Shown here: positions 7,128 to 14,158 of the stretch, in pieces | Layout of the letters: every line of letters begins with the position of its first letter | Numbering within the stretch: the first letter of the stretch is position 1 | DNA from: Methanolinea sp. UBA473 | GTDB lineage: Archaea > Halobacteriota > Methanomicrobia > Methanomicrobiales > Methanospirillaceae | Assembly: GCA_002509495.1 (NCBI GenBank) | Contig: DAEV01000048.1 | Location: 1-20,804 of the forward strand | Length of the DNA stretch: 20,804 nucleotides | Reading direction: 5' to 3' | Position numbers and translations under genes: made by a program | The notes under the pieces: generated by a model | Told to the model about the DNA's origin: nothing | Seen by the model: the letters and a program-made list of their open reading frames with translations, nothing else | Databases searched by the model: none

Positions 7128-7304
7128 ATGGATGATGTGAATGTGTACCTGGCGATCGGGATGATGATGTTTTTTATCGGTATCCTGGCCGGATACCTGG
7201 CAATGAGCCATTTTTATGGAAAACGATTTCTTGCAGTGGCCAGAGAGTGCGAGAGAGCTGACAGCATCGTTCCCCTGATCACGGAAATGGAGAGGGAGTC
7301 CTGA
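7128..7304 (+). CDS. Single-helix membrane microprotein, copy A of a tandem pair
   Basis: A 58-residue protein with one N-terminal membrane helix (about 6-28, YLAIGMMMFFIGILAGYLAM) followed by a short amphipathic tail (FYGKRFLAVARECERADSIV). I do not recognise a named family. It aligns without gaps to the next gene's product from the first Met: 15 identities in the first 56 positions by eye, including Asp3, Tyr7, Gly18, Tyr30, Arg33, Ala38, Cys41, Ile47, Pro49, Glu53 and Glu55. That alignment and the GGTGA site 5 bases upstream decide the start at 7128; an ATG at 7116 (preceded by AGGAG) would add four residues. It is 16 bases from the next gene and surely co-transcribed with it. Confidence 0.75.
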   Translation: MDDVNVYLAIGMMMFFIGILAGYLAMSHFYGKRFLAVARECERADSIVPLITEMERES

Positions 7305-7320
7305 CGCGGAGGAGATATTG

Positions 7321-7506
7321 ATGGTCGATCCCACATCTTATGCGCTTATCAGTGTCGTCACACTCTGTTTCGGCCTTCTCGTGAGCTTCCAGGTGACGCA
7401 TATCCTCTATGTGCGCCGGCTGACAAAGCTTGCCAAACGATGCGTGGATACGGGGACAATCGCACCCGTGCTGGTAGAACTGGAGATATCGCAGAAACAG
7501 AAGTAG
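7321..7506 (+). CDS. Single-helix membrane microprotein, copy B of a tandem pair
   Basis: A 61-residue protein starting MVDPTSYAL, with one membrane helix (about 7-29) and a cytoplasmic-type tail ending VLVELEISQKQK. It is a divergent paralogue of the preceding gene: same length, same helix position, and the shared tail pattern Tyr-x-x-Arg, Ala-x-x-Cys, Ile-x-Pro, Glu-x-Glu. A strong GGAGGAG ribosome site lies about 6 bases before the ATG at 7321; a TTG one codon earlier is less likely. The short conserved tail with Cys41 and Pro49 looks like a protein-interaction surface. The function is unknown. The gene ends 12 bases before the convergent TPR gene's stop. Confidence 0.78.
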   Translation: MVDPTSYALISVVTLCFGLLVSFQVTHILYVRRLTKLAKRCVDTGTIAPVLVELEISQKQK

Positions 7507-7511
7507 GATTC

Positions 7512-7518
7512 AAAAAAA
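7512..7518 (-). terminator. Poly-T terminator after the TPR gene
   Basis: An A7 run on the plus strand gives T7 on the minus strand directly after the TPR gene's stop codon at 7519. It lies in the short gap between convergent genes. The plus-strand genes have only the weaker ttatttattt (7519-7528) as a possible terminator, which would fall inside the TPR coding end. Confidence 0.5.
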
Positions 7519-7914
7519 TTATTTATTTCCGGATTGCGCGTTCCGAATCATCAGCTTTTTGAGTTTTTCCCGGCAGCTGTCGTGCACATCAGTCCACCGA
7601 ATTGATTCGACACTCGCCGGTTCACCGTCGTCCTTCCGGATCTCTACCGCCCTTGCCAGGTCCTGGTCCAGCTGCTTGGCCTTATCCCAGCATTTCAGGG
7701 CTTCCTCCTTGTTTCCGAGACCCCCCTGCAGGGTAATGCCCTTGAATGCCCAGACATCTGCGTTTCCAGGCACGATCTCGAGGGCCTTTTCATAATACTG
7801 GACGGCTTCCTCGAATTGACTGTCGAATGCGAGCATATCCGCTTTCAGGACATATCCGTCGGCTTCATTGAGAGACTGGTCGCCTTTCTTCCAGAACTGT
7901 TTCTTCTTCTCCAT
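7519..7914 (-). CDS. Small TPR-repeat protein
   Basis: A 131-residue soluble protein with about two tetratricopeptide repeats in residues 20-92 (for example ADMLAFDSQFEEAVQYYEKA and LGNKEEALKCWDKAKQLD), with the typical Ala, Tyr and Pro at packing positions. A charged C-terminal helix follows (about 105-128). TPR proteins act as docking modules; the partner cannot be inferred from the sequence. TPR proteins of this short form are common in methanogens. A TATA-like box at 7946-7953 and the absence of a clear ribosome site point to a short or absent leader. The gene is convergent with the microprotein pair and divergent from the lipoprotein at 8059. Confidence 0.85.
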   Translation of the reverse strand: MEKKKQFWKKGDQSLNEADGYVLKADMLAFDSQFEEAVQYYEKALEIVPGNADVWAFKGITLQGGLGNKEEALKCWDKAKQLDQDLARAVEIRKDDGEPASVESIRWTDVHDSCREKLKKLMIRNAQSGNK

Positions 7915-7945
7915 CGGCTACCGTACATCCATTGCCAGTCCCAGA

Positions 7946-7953
7946 CATATAAG
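7946..7953 (-). promoter_or_regulatory. TATA box for the TPR gene
   Basis: Plus-strand catataag reads cttatatg on the minus strand. It is about 35 bases upstream of the ATG at 7914, so the leader would be only about 5-10 bases, in keeping with the lack of a clear ribosome site. Confidence 0.5.
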
Positions 7954-8023
7954 AGTATGGCTCCTGACCATGAAGCTGCCGACTAACCAGGGCTGTCTTT
8001 ATCGCCGATTTCATGGAATAATA

Positions 8024-8048
8024 TCCGGATTTCCGGATTTTATCCGGA
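8024..8048 (+). repeat. Three TCCGGA palindromes ahead of the lipoprotein gene
   Basis: The self-complementary hexamer TCCGGA occurs at 8024-8029, 8032-8037 and 8043-8048, the last overlapping the ribosome site GGAGG (8046-8050) of the lipoprotein gene. Any two copies can pair in RNA, so an upstream copy could hide the ribosome site; alternatively the cluster is a repressor site between promoter and start codon. Either role is inference. Confidence 0.5.
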
Positions 8049-8058
8049 GGAAGATAAA

Positions 8059-8778
8059 GTGATAAATAGGGGGGAGGACAATCCAGAATTTATGAAAAAT
8101 CAGGGGGTCGCAGGTGTCACCGTGTTCCTGATCGTCCTTTTTATCCTTTCTGCGGGATGCATCTCCCCCCCCAGGGAAAACCCGGGGAGCGATGTATCTC
8201 CAGGAAACGGGGCATCGGTGACCCAATCCCCCTCGCAGACCCCGAAGATCATCGATACCCAGTTCCTGACCCCCGCCACACCCTATCCGACAGGTACCGC
8301 GACCCCGATGCCCACGTACATCGTCAATCCTGAAATCACGGAGATCCCCGTGACATACCAGGTTATTTATTATAATCACTTGAATTTTAACTTCAATACA
8401 TCGGCCTATCGTTATTCGCTTGAAAATCCACCCCTGATCATGGATATCTGCCTGAAACCGGAGATGATCACTCGGAATATCTGGTACGAGAGCCGGTATA
8501 CCAGCAGGGGAGATGTATACACAACTCAGACAGCAATCAGCCCGTCCTCATTTTTCGAGATCCGGGTAAGGGATCTCCTCACGGGGGAAGTCATCCTGGA
8601 GGATGGATTCGGTAAAACCTTCAGCGTGGATACCAGGAAGAAGATCTACATCCGATCCTCAGGAGAGTATCTTATTGAGTTCACGGGGAACGATATCACG
8701 GCGACCATACAGATGACGATCCCGATGTCCCCCAATTCCACGGCCACTCCGGCGGTAGCCCTGTCCTGCTCCTCATGA
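8059..8778 (+). CDS. Secreted lipoprotein with Thr/Pro-rich linker
   Basis: A 239-residue exported protein. A hydrophobic signal (GVAGVTVFLIVLFIL, about 16-30) ends in the lipobox LSAGC, so Cys34 would be the lipid-modified first residue of the mature form. Residues 38-90 are rich in Pro, Ser and Thr, a likely glycosylated stalk on the cell wall side, followed by a beta-rich domain (95-225). I do not recognise the domain. A GTG start at 8059 is chosen because GGAGG lies 8 bases upstream; the ATG at 8092, which would leave a more typical signal peptide (MKNQGVAGV onward), has only a distant GGAGG. The last 6 bases overlap the end of mobA on the other strand. Confidence 0.82.
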   Translation: MINRGEDNPEFMKNQGVAGVTVFLIVLFILSAGCISPPRENPGSDVSPGNGASVTQSPSQTPKIIDTQFLTPATPYPTGTATPMPTYIVNPEITEIPVTYQVIYYNHLNFNFNTSAYRYSLENPPLIMDICLKPEMITRNIWYESRYTSRGDVYTTQTAISPSSFFEIRVRDLLTGEVILEDGFGKTFSVDTRKKIYIRSSGEYLIEFTGNDITATIQMTIPMSPNSTATPAVALSCSS

Positions 8779-9357
8779 GAGTTTTTTTAAGTCATCCAGC
8801 CGGTTGATATTGAGAAAAGAACGATGATCAGGGTCGAATGTTTCCAGTTCCCTGATATCCACATACCGGCAGCGAAGGTTTCTTACCATGTGCCGAAGGG
8901 AGAAGGATTCCTGGTTTTCAAGGTAATTGAGAAGGGGCAGCCTGCGGTAGACCGCATGGAGGGGTTCGATCATTTCGGGGCTCCATGCCGGGATGACCGC
9001 GTCATAATCTGCAATGAGGGTGAAGAGATGGTGAACCACTGCGCTGCTCACGCACGGCATATCACAGGCGCAGACAAAGAGCAGTTCCCCCCTGGCGGCC
9101 GTCGCCCCGGCATGGAGCCCTCCGATAGGTCCCCTGAGCTTCCGGATGTCGGTTACACAACGGGTCTTATCCAGGTGTGCGAAGCGGTTGCACTGGGCCG
9201 GATCCTTGGCAACAAGAATGATCTCATCCACATCTTTTTCCAGAGTATCGACGAGACGCTCGATGAACGTCCGGCCGCCCAGTGTGAAGAAATATTTCTC
9301 CAGGCCATTCACGCGCCTGCCCTCCCCCCCCACAAGTACAATCCCTGAGCGTTCCAT
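8773..9357 (-). CDS. mobA: Molybdenum cofactor guanylyltransferase (MobA-like)
   Basis: A 194-residue nucleotidyltransferase expected to join GMP from GTP to the molybdopterin cofactor, giving the guanine dinucleotide form used by formate dehydrogenase and formylmethanofuran dehydrogenase in methanogens. Visible motifs are the GTP-binding loop VLVGGEGRR (7-15) with Lys21, GPIGGLHAG (76-84), the metal-binding CDMP (98-101, Asp99) and EPLHAVY (131-137), and FLNIN near the end. In the first motif the usual Asp-Lys pair reads Glu-Lys, a conservative change. The related MobA/GlmU-type transferases are the main alternative. It lies 75 bases after the methyltransferase gene on the same strand; the leader between them can fold (9371-9416). 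The end overlaps the convergent lipoprotein gene by 6 bases. Confidence 0.85.
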   Translation of the reverse strand: MERSGIVLVGGEGRRVNGLEKYFFTLGGRTFIERLVDTLEKDVDEIILVAKDPAQCNRFAHLDKTRCVTDIRKLRGPIGGLHAGATAARGELLFVCACDMPCVSSAVVHHLFTLIADYDAVIPAWSPEMIEPLHAVYRRLPLLNYLENQESFSLRHMVRNLRCRYVDIRELETFDPDHRSFLNINRLDDLKKLS

Positions 9358-9370
9358 GCCTGAGCACCTG

Positions 9371-9416
9371 GTTCGAGGATCCAGTCTATTCCCCTCCGGG
9401 AAGACCCGGATCGAAC
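9371..9416 (-). promoter_or_regulatory. Foldable leader between ogt and mobA
   Basis: The 46 bases contain a perfect inner hairpin (CCGGG at 9396-9400, CCCGG at 9405-9409, four-base loop) and outer arms that also pair, gttcg plus atcc (9371-9375, 9379-9382) against ggatcgaac (9408-9416) with a 3-base bulge. The outer arm shares two bases with the inner hairpin, so the two folds compete slightly. It lies 15-60 bases upstream of the mobA start. It could slow or regulate mobA translation, or stabilise the mRNA end; I cannot match it to a known riboswitch. Confidence 0.4.
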
Positions 9417-9432
9417 AAAAGGATATTTGGGA

Positions 9433-9882
9433 TTAACGGGTTAAACGTCTTTTGTTTTTTTGTTCCATGGTTAACAAGGCCTCTTTTATCTCGGGGGATG
9501 GGGTAAACCCGCCGAGGCCACCTGCAGCCACCACGCGATGACAGGGGATCACCAGCGGGGTGGGATTCCGGCTCATCGCAAGTCCCACAACCCGGGGGGA
9601 TGTCCCCACATCTGCACCGACCTGGCCGTACGTCATAGTCTCCCCGTAAGGGATGCGCCTCACCCTCTGGTAAATTGACACATAAGGCGATCCCGGCTCC
9701 ACCGCCACTGTGCGTAGCCTTGAGAAATCCTCAGGAATTCCGGCCGTGTACCGCTGAAACGGGAGAGGAACCGGGCCTTCGAGGGGAAAGGGGGAGAACC
9801 TGACCTGGTGGACCAGATCTCCGGACCAGCGAACATGGATATGCCAGAATCCGAACCGGCAGGAACCCTCGATCACCGCCAT
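9433..9882 (-). CDS. ogt: Methylated-DNA--protein-cysteine S-methyltransferase
   Basis: A 149-residue suicide repair protein that takes alkyl groups from O6-alkylguanine in DNA onto its own cysteine. The C-terminal domain is complete: RRIPYGETMTYGQVGADVG (75-93), the Arg97 finger within SPRVVGLAMSRNPTPL, the active site IPCHRVV (112-118) with Cys114, and GGLGGFTPS (121-129). The N-terminal domain is short and little conserved, as in many archaeal members. The start is supported by GGAGTGATC shortly upstream. Its first 10 bases overlap the end of the XPD-like helicase gene, so the two repair genes are one operon with coupled translation likely. mobA follows after 75 bases. Confidence 0.95.
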   Translation of the reverse strand: MAVIEGSCRFGFWHIHVRWSGDLVHQVRFSPFPLEGPVPLPFQRYTAGIPEDFSRLRTVAVEPGSPYVSIYQRVRRIPYGETMTYGQVGADVGTSPRVVGLAMSRNPTPLVIPCHRVVAAGGLGGFTPSPEIKEALLTMEQKNKRRLTR

Positions 9883-11885
9883 CGCGAGATCACTCCCGGA
9901 AACTGGTCGGCGGTAATTTCCTTTAGCTCATCCTTCATCCAACCCGGAAGTCCCCTGTGAACCCGCCCCTCCAGGAAACGACGCTCACCAATCACCAGGA
10001 TACCCCGATCGTCGGGTGTCCGCAGGACCCTGCCGAGGGCTTGCTGCGCCCGGTTGATGGCGGGGAGGGTATAGCACAGGAATTCCCCCTCGGATCCGAA
10101 CCGCCTCCGGAAGTAGTCGATGATCATCCTCCGCACGGGGTTAAAGGGGGCCAAAGGAAGGCCGATGACCATTGCCCCCTTGAGAAGATCTCCCCTGTAA
10201 TCAAGTCCTTCACTCCATTTCCCTCCGCAGACTGCAAAGAGGATCCCGGAATCACCGTGTTCCGGGAGAGAGAGGAAGGCCTGGAGAGCAACCCCTGCAT
10301 CTTTTGCATCCCTTGGCTCCACGAAGAGGTTCCTCTTCCGGAGCCCGGGCGGGATGAGCGAGGAGAATGTCTCAAGGATCTGGTAGGAGGGAAAATAGAC
10401 CGCCAGATTTCCGGGAAGCCTGGAAAATGTCTCAATATAGGATTGTATCCTCCGGATGTTCTGCGCATCCTGGCGCGACGAAAACGCGGTAGTTACGTCG
10501 GATGCACAGAGAATCAGCCTGTTTTCCCGGGGGAATGCGTTCGGGAGCGAAAGGGTGTTCACAGGGAGGTCTCCGAAGTAGTAGCGGCGGTAACTTTCGA
10601 CGGGAGAGAGGGTTCCTGAAATGAGGACGCATGCGTGATGCATGGATGCCAGCTCGCGAAGCCGGGCACCGGGATCGATGCTGCGGACTTCGAGAACGAT
10701 GCCATCGTCTTCTCTCCGGAACACCGTGAGAAACGCAGGATCGGTGGATGACTGGGAGATGCGCAGGAAGAAGCGTGTGAGCCGCTCCAGTGCAGTCTCC
10801 CGAAATTCCCCGGCTTTGATATTACGGTCCCGTACCTGTTCGGAGATCCGCATCAGATCCTCGACGATCCCTTCCATACCCGGATACAGGGATCCCCGGA
10901 CCACCATCCGGTCGAAAATGGCGGGATCGAACCAGTCTTCTTTCTCCGTGGAGTTTGAAAGACCCTCCATGAACTGGGTAATCCGGGGAAGAACCTGCCG
11001 AAGAGCTTCAATTCCACGATTGGTGCGGCGCAGCGAAGAGAGTTCGGACCCTGCCTGGTCGAGGGAAGGACCATCGAGCACCACGCTCTGGGCAGCCTGG
11101 ATTGCCTCTCCGCAGTTATGAGCTTCGTCAATGAGGAGTATTGCGTCGGCAGGATCGAGGTTGAGCCCGGCATACAACGGTTCCCGGATCTCCTCGTCAA
11201 AGAGATGGTTGTAGTTGAGAAGGATCACATCGGCCTTCTGCGAAGCCAGGATCATCATCTCGTAAGGGCAGACCCCCGCCGCGACTTCCGCAAGCTGCCG
11301 GGGAGATGTGCTCTGGAGGGTCACTCTCTCGGCTTTGGATTTCAGCGAGGCGGAAGGAACCATTTTTAAGCCTCCCTCCAACTCTACAAAGACCCTGCTC
11401 CCAATGAAATGAGGGCATATCAGTGGTTTTTCGCGATCCATCCTCCGGATCTGCTGTTGGATGAAGGGGTCTCGGGACGGAACCACAGCCCCACGTTCAG
11501 CCCTCTGTCGCATCAGGGTGGTGGAGAAGGCCTTGACTCCTTCGCACCTCCGGTACACGTCCCCCTCCCCCGGCAGGGGACACATGGACCGTTTTCCTAT
11601 AAGATAGGCAACCTTCAGTCCGGGCTGTTTCTTCCTGACCAGGGAAAGCTCCCGGATGAATGTATTGAGCTGGCTTACGGTCCGGACCGCGACTAGGACC
11701 TTCCGTTCTCCTCTTCCGGCAAGGAGCGACGCAACCACGCTTGATTTGCCGCTCCCCGTGGGGGCATCGATCATTGCGATCCCTCCGTTCCTGGAAGAAT
11801 CATGGGCCAGTTCCAGCATCTGCCTCTGGAATGGTCGATAATTGGGGTAGGGGAAGTATGCGTCCAGGGGATCCATCGGTACCAT
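9873..11885 (-). CDS. XPD/DinG-type iron-sulfur DNA helicase
   Basis: A 670-residue superfamily 2 helicase of the XPD/Rad3/DinG group, expected to unwind DNA 5' to 3' in repair. Motif I is APTGSGKS (41-48), motif II IDEAH (252-256), and the C-terminal motor domain shows GGKWSEGLDY and the motif VI segment QALGRVLRTPDDRG. Four cysteines between motifs I and II (Cys102, Cys114, Cys157, Cys206) fit the 4Fe-4S cluster that XPD needs for unwinding. The length is between XPD and DinG, so the exact subfamily is open. The start at 11885 lacks a well-placed ribosome site (AGGAG is 13-17 bases away), and an AT box centred 25 bases upstream suggests a leaderless message; a second ATG is at 11876. It overlaps the alkyltransferase gene downstream and diverges from purB. 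Confidence 0.92.
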   Translation of the reverse strand: MVPMDPLDAYFPYPNYRPFQRQMLELAHDSSRNGGIAMIDAPTGSGKSSVVASLLAGRGERKVLVAVRTVSQLNTFIRELSLVRKKQPGLKVAYLIGKRSMCPLPGEGDVYRRCEGVKAFSTTLMRQRAERGAVVPSRDPFIQQQIRRMDREKPLICPHFIGSRVFVELEGGLKMVPSASLKSKAERVTLQSTSPRQLAEVAAGVCPYEMMILASQKADVILLNYNHLFDEEIREPLYAGLNLDPADAILLIDEAHNCGEAIQAAQSVVLDGPSLDQAGSELSSLRRTNRGIEALRQVLPRITQFMEGLSNSTEKEDWFDPAIFDRMVVRGSLYPGMEGIVEDLMRISEQVRDRNIKAGEFRETALERLTRFFLRISQSSTDPAFLTVFRREDDGIVLEVRSIDPGARLRELASMHHACVLISGTLSPVESYRRYYFGDLPVNTLSLPNAFPRENRLILCASDVTTAFSSRQDAQNIRRIQSYIETFSRLPGNLAVYFPSYQILETFSSLIPPGLRKRNLFVEPRDAKDAGVALQAFLSLPEHGDSGILFAVCGGKWSEGLDYRGDLLKGAMVIGLPLAPFNPVRRMIIDYFRRRFGSEGEFLCYTLPAINRAQQALGRVLRTPDDRGILVIGERRFLEGRVHRGLPGWMKDELKEITADQFPGVISRWR

Positions 11886-11904
11886 ATCTTGGTTCTCTCA
11901 CTCC

Positions 11905-11914
11905 TTTTTATTAT
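11905..11914. promoter_or_regulatory. Shared AT box of the divergent helicase and purB genes
   Basis: The 49-bp gap between the two ATG codons has a single AT-rich tract, tttttattat, whose middle (about 11910) is 25 bases from each start codon (11885 and 11935). An archaeal TATA box usually lies about 25 bases before the transcription start, so both messages could begin at or next to their ATG. purB has no ribosome site at all, which agrees. Whether one box serves both directions is inference. Confidence 0.55.
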
Positions 11915-11934
11915 CGCAAAACCAACCACTCTCC

Positions 11935-13281
11935 ATGGCCATTCATCCCATCGAATACCGTTATGGCACCCCTGAGATGCGGAGGGTGTGGACCGAAGAG
12001 AGCCGGTTTGCATGCATTGTCAGGGCCGAGATTGCCCTGGCGGGAGCCGAGGCTTCGATAGGGCTCATCCCCAAAGACGCTGCACTGGATATTGCCCGGG
12101 GTGCAGGAAGCGCAACGCTTTCACGGGCAAAGGAGATTGAAGAGGAGATTCACCATGATATGATGGCCGTGGTGAAGGCCATTGCAGAAACGACCGGTGA
12201 AGCAGGGAGATGGGTGCACTATGGAGCAACTTCCAATGACATCCTGGATACCGCCACCGGGCTTCAACTCAAGGAGACCCTTACCATCCTTGACAGGAAA
12301 CTCCGCCTCCTCCTTTCGGCACTTTTAACCCGGAGCGAAGAGACCAAACGACTGGTGTGTGCAGGGAGGACCCACGGCCAGATTGGTGTTCCGACCACCT
12401 ACGGGCTCCGGTTTGCGATATGGGCGAGCGAGGTGGGCCGGCACCTGGAACGGCTTTCTCAACTCTCCCCCCGGGTTGCGGTGGGGCAGCTGACTGGCGC
12501 GGTCGGAACCCAGGCATCCCTGGGGGAGAAAGGCATCCAGATCCAGGCTGCCATGATGAAGGATCTCGGTCTTATCCCTGTCGATGTCTCGAACCAGGTG
12601 ATCTCACGGGACAGGTATGCCGAGTTCTTCCTGTTCCTGGCCAATGTGGCCACCACCCTTGACAAGATGGGGATCGAACTGCGCTCCCTGCAGCGGACCG
12701 AGATAGGGGAGGTGGAGGAGGCGTTCGGCGCCCGCCAGGTGGGATCCAGCACCATGCCCCATAAGAGGAATCCCATCCGGAGCGAACAGGTTTGCGGCCT
12801 CGCCCGAATTGTTCGATCCTCGGTGGAACCAGCCCTCCAGAACAACACCCTGTGGGACGAACGCGATCTCACGAACTCCTCCTGCGAGAGGATCCTCTTC
12901 CCTGAGGCTGCCATCCTCGCCGATCACATCCTCACCCTCATGACCAAGGTGATCCGGGGACTGACTATAAGGGAAGATGCGATCCGGCGGAATCTCTTTC
13001 TCCTGCAGGGGGTCAATATGGCAGAGGCGGTGATGATCGAGCTGACCCAGAGGGGGATGAACCGGCAGGAAGCTCACGAGCTGATGCGTCGCGCGAGTAT
13101 GGAGGCATTATCGGAAGAACGTCCCCTGGCAGACATCCTTTCCCGGGAGGAGAAAGTCACGCGGTACCTCTCTATCGCAGAGGTGCGCGATCTCCTGGAG
13201 CCGGAGCGATATCTTGGGACGGCGGTTGAGCAGGTGGACCGGGTGATACAAAAACTCTCTCCACTCTGCGGGTCGGAATAA
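11935..13281 (+). CDS. purB: Adenylosuccinate lyase
   Basis: A 448-residue enzyme of purine biosynthesis. It removes fumarate from SAICAR (giving AICAR) and from adenylosuccinate (giving AMP). Motifs of the fumarase/aspartase superfamily are clear: EIHHDMMAV (71-79), HYGATSNDI (95-103), the general-acid region AGRTHGQIGVPTTYG (143-157) with His147, and the signature loop GSSTMPHKRNP (270-280) whose serine acts as the catalytic base in this family. The length is normal for the short archaeal and bacterial form. No ribosome site precedes the ATG, and a TATA-like tract lies 25 bases upstream, so translation is probably leaderless. It stands alone as a transcription unit, followed by a T-run and a 14-bp palindrome. 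Confidence 0.97.
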   Translation: MAIHPIEYRYGTPEMRRVWTEESRFACIVRAEIALAGAEASIGLIPKDAALDIARGAGSATLSRAKEIEEEIHHDMMAVVKAIAETTGEAGRWVHYGATSNDILDTATGLQLKETLTILDRKLRLLLSALLTRSEETKRLVCAGRTHGQIGVPTTYGLRFAIWASEVGRHLERLSQLSPRVAVGQLTGAVGTQASLGEKGIQIQAAMMKDLGLIPVDVSNQVISRDRYAEFFLFLANVATTLDKMGIELRSLQRTEIGEVEEAFGARQVGSSTMPHKRNPIRSEQVCGLARIVRSSVEPALQNNTLWDERDLTNSSCERILFPEAAILADHILTLMTKVIRGLTIREDAIRRNLFLLQGVNMAEAVMIELTQRGMNRQEAHELMRRASMEALSEERPLADILSREEKVTRYLSIAEVRDLLEPERYLGTAVEQVDRVIQKLSPLCGSE

Positions 13282-13287
13282 TCCTGC

Positions 13288-13320
13288 TTTTTTAAAAACA
13301 GTTTGTCGGGCAATTGCCCG
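13288..13320 (+). terminator. T-run and 14-bp palindrome after purB
   Basis: Seven bases after the purB stop is T6 (13288-13293) followed by A5, then the perfect palindrome cgggcaattgcccg (13307-13320). The T-run suits archaeal termination for purB. The palindrome comes after, not before, the T-run, and is not followed by one, so it is not a bacterial-type terminator; it may stabilise 3' ends or be a protein site between the convergent purB and prolyl isomerase genes. Confidence 0.5.
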
Positions 13321-13348
13321 CATTATTGCAAAGAGCCGGATAAATGAA

Positions 13349-14041
13349 TTATGCAGAGGTGGAGGGTTTTTCCTCCATCTCCTGACGGGTGAAGGTCTCC
13401 ACCAGTGTGATCTCGTTCATTTCAGGGATTGACTCGAATCCTTCGCGGATAACCCTGCTGCGCCAGATAACCCAGCGGCGATCGTAATTGATCCCTGCCG
13501 GGAGAACGATGGTGAGAACACCCTCTTCAAACCGGGCATCCATGTCCCTGCCTGCATAAAGCCGGATCAATCCTTTCATCTTATCTTCGATCCCATCGAC
13601 CTCCTCTTCGATCCGGTAATGGTAGGTGAGAGTCTTTCCGGAGAGAGGGTGATTGAAGTCGATGAGAACCCGGTTTCCGATGACGTCCGTTACGATTCCT
13701 TCCCCTTTGTCAGGAACCTTCAGGGTCATCCCCTTCCTGGGCTTCTCCTGGAAGGAGTTTTTATTAAATGCTTCCACTTTACGGGAGTCGTGGTCTCCAA
13801 AAGCCTTCTCAGGTGAGACCACCACGTCCCCCTCGTCTCCCACATCTTTCCCGTCCAGTTCTTCGTCCAGGCCCAGGATTACATGGTGGTTTCCAATCCG
13901 GATAGTCACCGGACCGTAGGATGCCGATGGTTCGTGGATCCCGGCCTCCCTGGCGGTTTCCTCATCGGTAGTATCGAATACCCTGTCATCCACGCGTCCC
14001 GTATAGGTCAGTTTGATAAAATCTCCTTTTTGAATGGCCAT
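13349..14041 (-). CDS. FKBP-type peptidyl-prolyl cis-trans isomerase, long archaeal (SlyD-like) form
   Basis: A 230-residue folding catalyst and chaperone of the cytoplasm. The FKBP domain is split by an insert-in-flap domain, as in SlyD: FIKLTYTGRVDDRVFDTT (8-25), VTIRIGNHHVILGLDEELDG (45-64), EKAFGDHDSRKVEAFNK in the flap region (78-94), then VTDVIGNRVLIDFNHPLSGK (117-136). About 80 further residues form the C-terminal domain of the long archaeal FKBPs. There is no His-rich metal-binding tail. The start at 14041 is chosen for AAGGTGA 5 bases upstream and agreement with the family N-terminus; an ATG at 14071 would add ten unlikely residues. The promoter is the TATA box at 14112-14121. The gene is convergent with purB. 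Confidence 0.93.
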   Translation of the reverse strand: MAIQKGDFIKLTYTGRVDDRVFDTTDEETAREAGIHEPSASYGPVTIRIGNHHVILGLDEELDGKDVGDEGDVVVSPEKAFGDHDSRKVEAFNKNSFQEKPRKGMTLKVPDKGEGIVTDVIGNRVLIDFNHPLSGKTLTYHYRIEEEVDGIEDKMKGLIRLYAGRDMDARFEEGVLTIVLPAGINYDRRWVIWRSRVIREGFESIPEMNEITLVETFTRQEMEEKPSTSA

Positions 14042-14111
14042 GGATTCACCTTTCCGTCCCGTCAGGGGCATCTGAAGGAAATAAACTCCCGGTGTCCCCC
14101 GACGATAGGTT

Positions 14112-14121
14112 CTTTATATAT
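14112..14121 (-). promoter_or_regulatory. TATA box of the prolyl isomerase gene
   Basis: Plus-strand ctttatatat reads atatataaag on the minus strand, a near-perfect archaeal TATA box about 75 bases upstream of the start at 14041. Transcription would begin near 14088 and the leader of about 47 bases would include the AAGGTGA ribosome site. Its strength suggests high expression. Confidence 0.65.
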
Positions 14122-14158
14122 TTACGGGGATTCGGTTAAATAATTAATCAATGCGCGC

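Noticed and set aside
8824..9348. Open frame of 174 codons on the plus strand opposite mobA
   Set aside because: Antisense to recognisable MobA motifs.
9957..11121. Two long plus-strand open frames opposite the helicase
   Set aside because: Both are antisense to helicase motifs and have arbitrary composition.
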